Assembly (NCBI GenBank): GCA_035999365.1
Contig: DASYGT010000054.1
Span: forward strand, 1 to 64,000
Length of the DNA: 64,000 nt
Source: DASYGT01 sp035999365
GTDB taxonomy: Bacteria; Actinomycetota; Actinomycetes; Mycobacteriales; Jatrophihabitantaceae
Direction of reading: 5' to 3'
Part shown: positions 61,787 through 64,000 of the stretch, piece after piece
Position numbering within the stretch: position 1 is the stretch's first letter
Layout of the letters: the number at the start of each line of letters is the position of its first letter
Program-made: the position numbers and the translations under genes
Notes under the pieces: generated by a model
Databases searched by the model: none
Seen by the model: only the letters and a program-made list of their open reading frames with translations
What the model was told of the DNA's origin: nothing

Positions 61787-63205
61787 ATGACCCGCTCGGA
61801 ATCCGACCGTCCACGACCGCTGCCGACGAGTGCTTCCTATGGCATCACGGTGCGCGTCTATGCCGTGCCCTCCGCGTCGGTGGTCGGGGAACTGGCCACG
61901 GCAGTCGGCCGGGCCGGCGGCCTGATCACCGCCATAGATGTCACGGAATCGCGCCCCGATCGGATCACGGTCGACGTCAGCTGTTCGGCCGGAGACGGCG
62001 AGCACGCGGGTGAGATCGTCGCCGCGATGCGCGACGTGCTGGGGGTGACAGTCCACCGGGTCAGCGACCGCACCTTCCTGCTCCACCTGGGCGGCAAGAT
62101 CTCGGTAGAGCCGAAGGTGCCGCTGAAGACCAGGGACGACTTGTCGATGGCATACACGCCGGGGGTCGGGCGGGTGTCTCTGGCGCTGGCGGCTCACCCC
62201 GAGGACGTGCCGAAGCTGACCGTCAAGGGAAACGCTGTCGCGGTGGTCACCGACGGCTCGGCCGTCCTCGGTCTCGGCAATCTCGGTCCCGGTGCCGCCC
62301 TGCCGGTGATGGAGGGCAAGGCGGCGCTGTTCAAGCGGTTCGGTGGGATAGACGCGTGGCCCATCTGCCTCGCGACACAGGACACCGACGAGATCGTCCA
62401 GATCGTGCGGGGCATCGCGCCAGGATTCGGCGGGATCAATCTGGAGGACATCTCGGCTCCCCGTTGCTTCGAGATCGAGCGGAGGTTGCGTGCCGAACTC
62501 GACATACCGGTGTTCCACGACGATCAGCACGGCACCGCCATCGTCGTCCTGGCCGCGCTGACCAACGCCCTGCGGTGCGTCGGTAAGGACTTGGACGCCG
62601 CCAGGATCGTGGTCGCTGGGGGTGGAGCGGCCGGCACCGCCATCGTGACTTTGCTGCTCGCGGCCGGTGCCCGCCACGTCCTCGTCTGGGATCGAGAGGG
62701 GATCCTGTCGCCGAACGACGGCAGCCTCAACGGGGCCAAGTTGGAGTTGGCCCGTCAGACCAACCCGATCGGAGTCACCGGAGACCTGCACGACGCCTTG
62801 CGCGGCGCAGACGTCTTTGTCGGCGTGAGCGGCCCGGGAGTGCTCGCCGCGGAATGGCTTCGCGACATGGCCCCGCGCCCCGTCGTATTCGCCCTCGCGA
62901 ACCCCGATCCCGAGGTGGACGTCGACGCAGCTCAATCGCTCGCGGCGGTGCTGGCTACGGGCCGTAGTGACTACCCGAACCAGATCAACAATGTGCTCGC
63001 CTTCCCGGGCGTGTTCCGCGGGCTGCTCGACGCCCGCGCCGGGCAAGTGACGACCGCGATGCTGCTGGGCGCCGCCGCGGCCCTGGCGCACTGCGTCTCC
63101 GACGACCAGCTCAATGCGACCTACATCGTCCCGAGTGTGTTCGACCCGGCGGTGCACACGGCCGTCGCGTCGGCGGTCCGGGACGTGTACGGCGCGACGC
63201 CGTAG
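61787..63205 (+). CDS. NAD(P)-malic enzyme with N-terminal ACT domain
   Basis: 472 aa from ATG 61787 (GTG 61781 possible; no ribosome site, perhaps leaderless). Residues about 15-95 form an ACT domain (YGITVRVYAVPSASVVGELATAVGRAGG). The malic part has SMAYTPGVGRVSLALA with the catalytic Tyr, VMEGKAALFKRFGGIDAWPI, metal-site VFHDDQHGTAIVVLAALTNAL, nucleotide-binding VVAGGGAAGTAIVTLLLAAGA, and FALANPDPEVD with LAFPGVFRGLLD. Decarboxylates malate to pyruvate. The ACT domain suggests amino-acid control, fitting its divergent position to NAD-GDH. A 16-bp direct repeat covers the stop codon. Confidence 0.95.
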   Translation: MTRSESDRPRPLPTSASYGITVRVYAVPSASVVGELATAVGRAGGLITAIDVTESRPDRITVDVSCSAGDGEHAGEIVAAMRDVLGVTVHRVSDRTFLLHLGGKISVEPKVPLKTRDDLSMAYTPGVGRVSLALAAHPEDVPKLTVKGNAVAVVTDGSAVLGLGNLGPGAALPVMEGKAALFKRFGGIDAWPICLATQDTDEIVQIVRGIAPGFGGINLEDISAPRCFEIERRLRAELDIPVFHDDQHGTAIVVLAALTNALRCVGKDLDAARIVVAGGGAAGTAIVTLLLAAGARHVLVWDREGILSPNDGSLNGAKLELARQTNPIGVTGDLHDALRGADVFVGVSGPGVLAAEWLRDMAPRPVVFALANPDPEVDVDAAQSLAAVLATGRSDYPNQINNVLAFPGVFRGLLDARAGQVTTAMLLGAAAALAHCVSDDQLNATYIVPSVFDPAVHTAVASAVRDVYGATP

Positions 63206-63232
63206 CCGAATCGCCAGCCGTAGCCGAATCGC
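63199..63232. repeat. 16-bp direct repeat over the malic enzyme stop codon
   Basis: GCCGTAGCCGAATCGC at 63199-63214 and 63217-63232, period 18. The first copy holds the TAG stop (63203-63205). Its CGTAGCC core also occurs at the stop codon in the repeat at 55365. Confidence 0.9.
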
Positions 63233-63294
63233 AACCCGCCCCGCGAACCGTCGCCCACGCCCGCCTCGTCTACCTGGCGAGCGAAGGAGTGGCG

Positions 63295-64000
63295 ATGCGA
63301 CGGGCAACAGCAGTGTGGATCGCAGGGTTGGTCATGGTCGGGACTCTGCTGGCGGCGTGCACGAGCCGGACGCACGGCGCCGCGAGTGGCGGCTTTCAGG
63401 CAGCTACGGGTGTTCCGGGCGGGGTGGCAGCCGGCGGCGGCGCGGCAGTCCCGGCGCCCGCGGTCGCGAATGGGACCAGTAAGGGCTCCGCGGCATATGA
63501 CGCCGCGTCGACAGTGCTGCCGGGTCCATCGGTCATCAGGGTCGCCGATCTGACGGTCTCCACTGGCGCCGTTGGCAGTGCGGCTGACCATGCGCGACAG
63601 ATCGTCACCGGCGCCGGCGGTTCGGTGGACGGCGACGATCGCACGTCGGGGGCACAGGCGACCGCGACAATGACACTGCGCGTACCCCCCGAACAGCTTG
63701 GCGCGGTATTGGCGCAGCTGTCGGCGCTGGGCAAGGAACAGAGTCGGCACATGTCCAGCCGTGATGTCACGACCGAGGTCGCCGACGTCGACTCGCGCGT
63801 GCGCAGCGCACTTGCGGCAATCAGCCAGCTCCGCGATCTCTACGGCAAGGCAACGCGTGTGTCGGACATCATCGAGATCGAGAGCGAACTGGCCCAGCGC
63901 GAGGCCGACCTGGAGTCTCTGCAGGCACAGCAACGCGCCCTTGCCGGGCAGGTGGCCATGGCCACGGTCACCCTGTATCTCGTCCGCACCCCGGTCGCGG
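63295..64000 (+). CDS. DUF4349 domain lipoprotein, C-terminus outside window
   Basis: 235 residues visible. Signal with lipobox LLAAC (Cys22), so exported and lipid-anchored. A Gly/Ala/Val-rich linker follows, then the DUF4349 part: SVIRVADLTVSTGAVGSAADHARQIVTGAGGSV, TATMTLRVPPEQLGAVLAQLSALG, and the coiled-coil DSRVRSALAAISQLRDLYGKATRVSDIIEIESELAQREADLESLQAQQRAL. In homologues a C-terminal membrane helix follows. ATG 63295 has GAAGGAG five bases upstream. Function unknown. Confidence 0.87.
   Translation, partial: MRRATAVWIAGLVMVGTLLAACTSRTHGAASGGFQAATGVPGGVAAGGGAAVPAPAVANGTSKGSAAYDAASTVLPGPSVIRVADLTVSTGAVGSAADHARQIVTGAGGSVDGDDRTSGAQATATMTLRVPPEQLGAVLAQLSALGKEQSRHMSSRDVTTEVADVDSRVRSALAAISQLRDLYGKATRVSDIIEIESELAQREADLESLQAQQRALAGQVAMATVTLYLVRTPVA

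Noticed and set aside
61715..63307. A 530-codon minus-strand frame opposite the malic enzyme gene
   Set aside because: The plus strand has all malic enzyme motifs; the antisense product is low-complexity Arg/Asp/Gln.

Overview
The window is high-GC DNA from an actinobacterium. Evidence: frequent GTG and TTG starts; a PASTA-kinase/FHA/PP2C/RodA/PBP cell-wall cluster in nearly the mycobacterial order; an F420-type LLM oxidoreductase and a Ddn-like protein; a 1585-residue NAD-glutamate dehydrogenase; GTP-type PEP carboxykinase; and actinobacterial small families (DUF2630, DUF6191). The genus cannot be fixed from sequence alone. No prophage, insertion sequence, CRISPR array or rRNA was seen. All but about 450 bases of any gene-free stretch are short spacers, and that one longer stretch (52643-53088) holds a structured RNA candidate.

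Layout. 1-4904: a KimA-like potassium importer (cut by the window edge) diverges from kdpD-kdpE. 4921-8678: a minus-strand operon of an HSL-type hydrolase and a two-subunit IorAB-type molybdenum hydroxylase with a Tat signal. 8751-14006: an acyl-CoA ligase divergent from two acyl-CoA dehydrogenases, a PfpI-like protein and a Ddn-like protein, with a TetR-type palindrome between. 14061-17660: a perfect palindrome, an amidase, its TetR regulator, a CapA-like lipoprotein and a small membrane protein. 17789-22186: a zinc metallopeptidase lipoprotein and TldD/TldE. 22187-27537: pckG with an unusual palindromic leader, a lipoprotein, a Nudix hydrolase and a HelD-like helicase. 27699-31233: branched-chain (or pyruvate) dehydrogenase E1alpha, E1beta and E2. 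31333-34875: a 46-residue protein, an NHLRC2-like thioredoxin/NHL protein, an LLM oxidoreductase, a cold-shock protein and a DUF2630 protein. 34879-39962: an ABC exporter and a LolA/MucB-like protein diverging from an OmpR-type two-component system.

39967-47815 is the cell-division/cell-wall signalling cluster: pknB, pbpA, rodA, pstP, fhaB, fhaA and then tRNA-Leu(CAG). Unlike mycobacteria there is no pknA. 47906-52642: an acyl-CoA synthetase, adenylate kinase, thioesterase, an unknown small protein and an HtrA protease. 52643-53088: promoter plus three hairpins. 53089-56951: DUF6191, MsrA, an Fpg/Nei glycosylase, a rhodanese, a tandem repeat, a glycerophosphodiesterase and an anti-sigma-type ATPase. 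56961-64000: NAD-GDH divergent from an ACT-malic enzyme, then a DUF4349 lipoprotein cut by the window end.

PckG, malic enzyme, NAD-GDH and the BkdABC complex together make this stretch rich in anaplerotic and amino-acid carbon metabolism. The strongest candidate for something undescribed is the RNA at 52740-53005: three successive perfect hairpins presenting the same C-rich loop, AACCCCCGC, behind a recognisable promoter.
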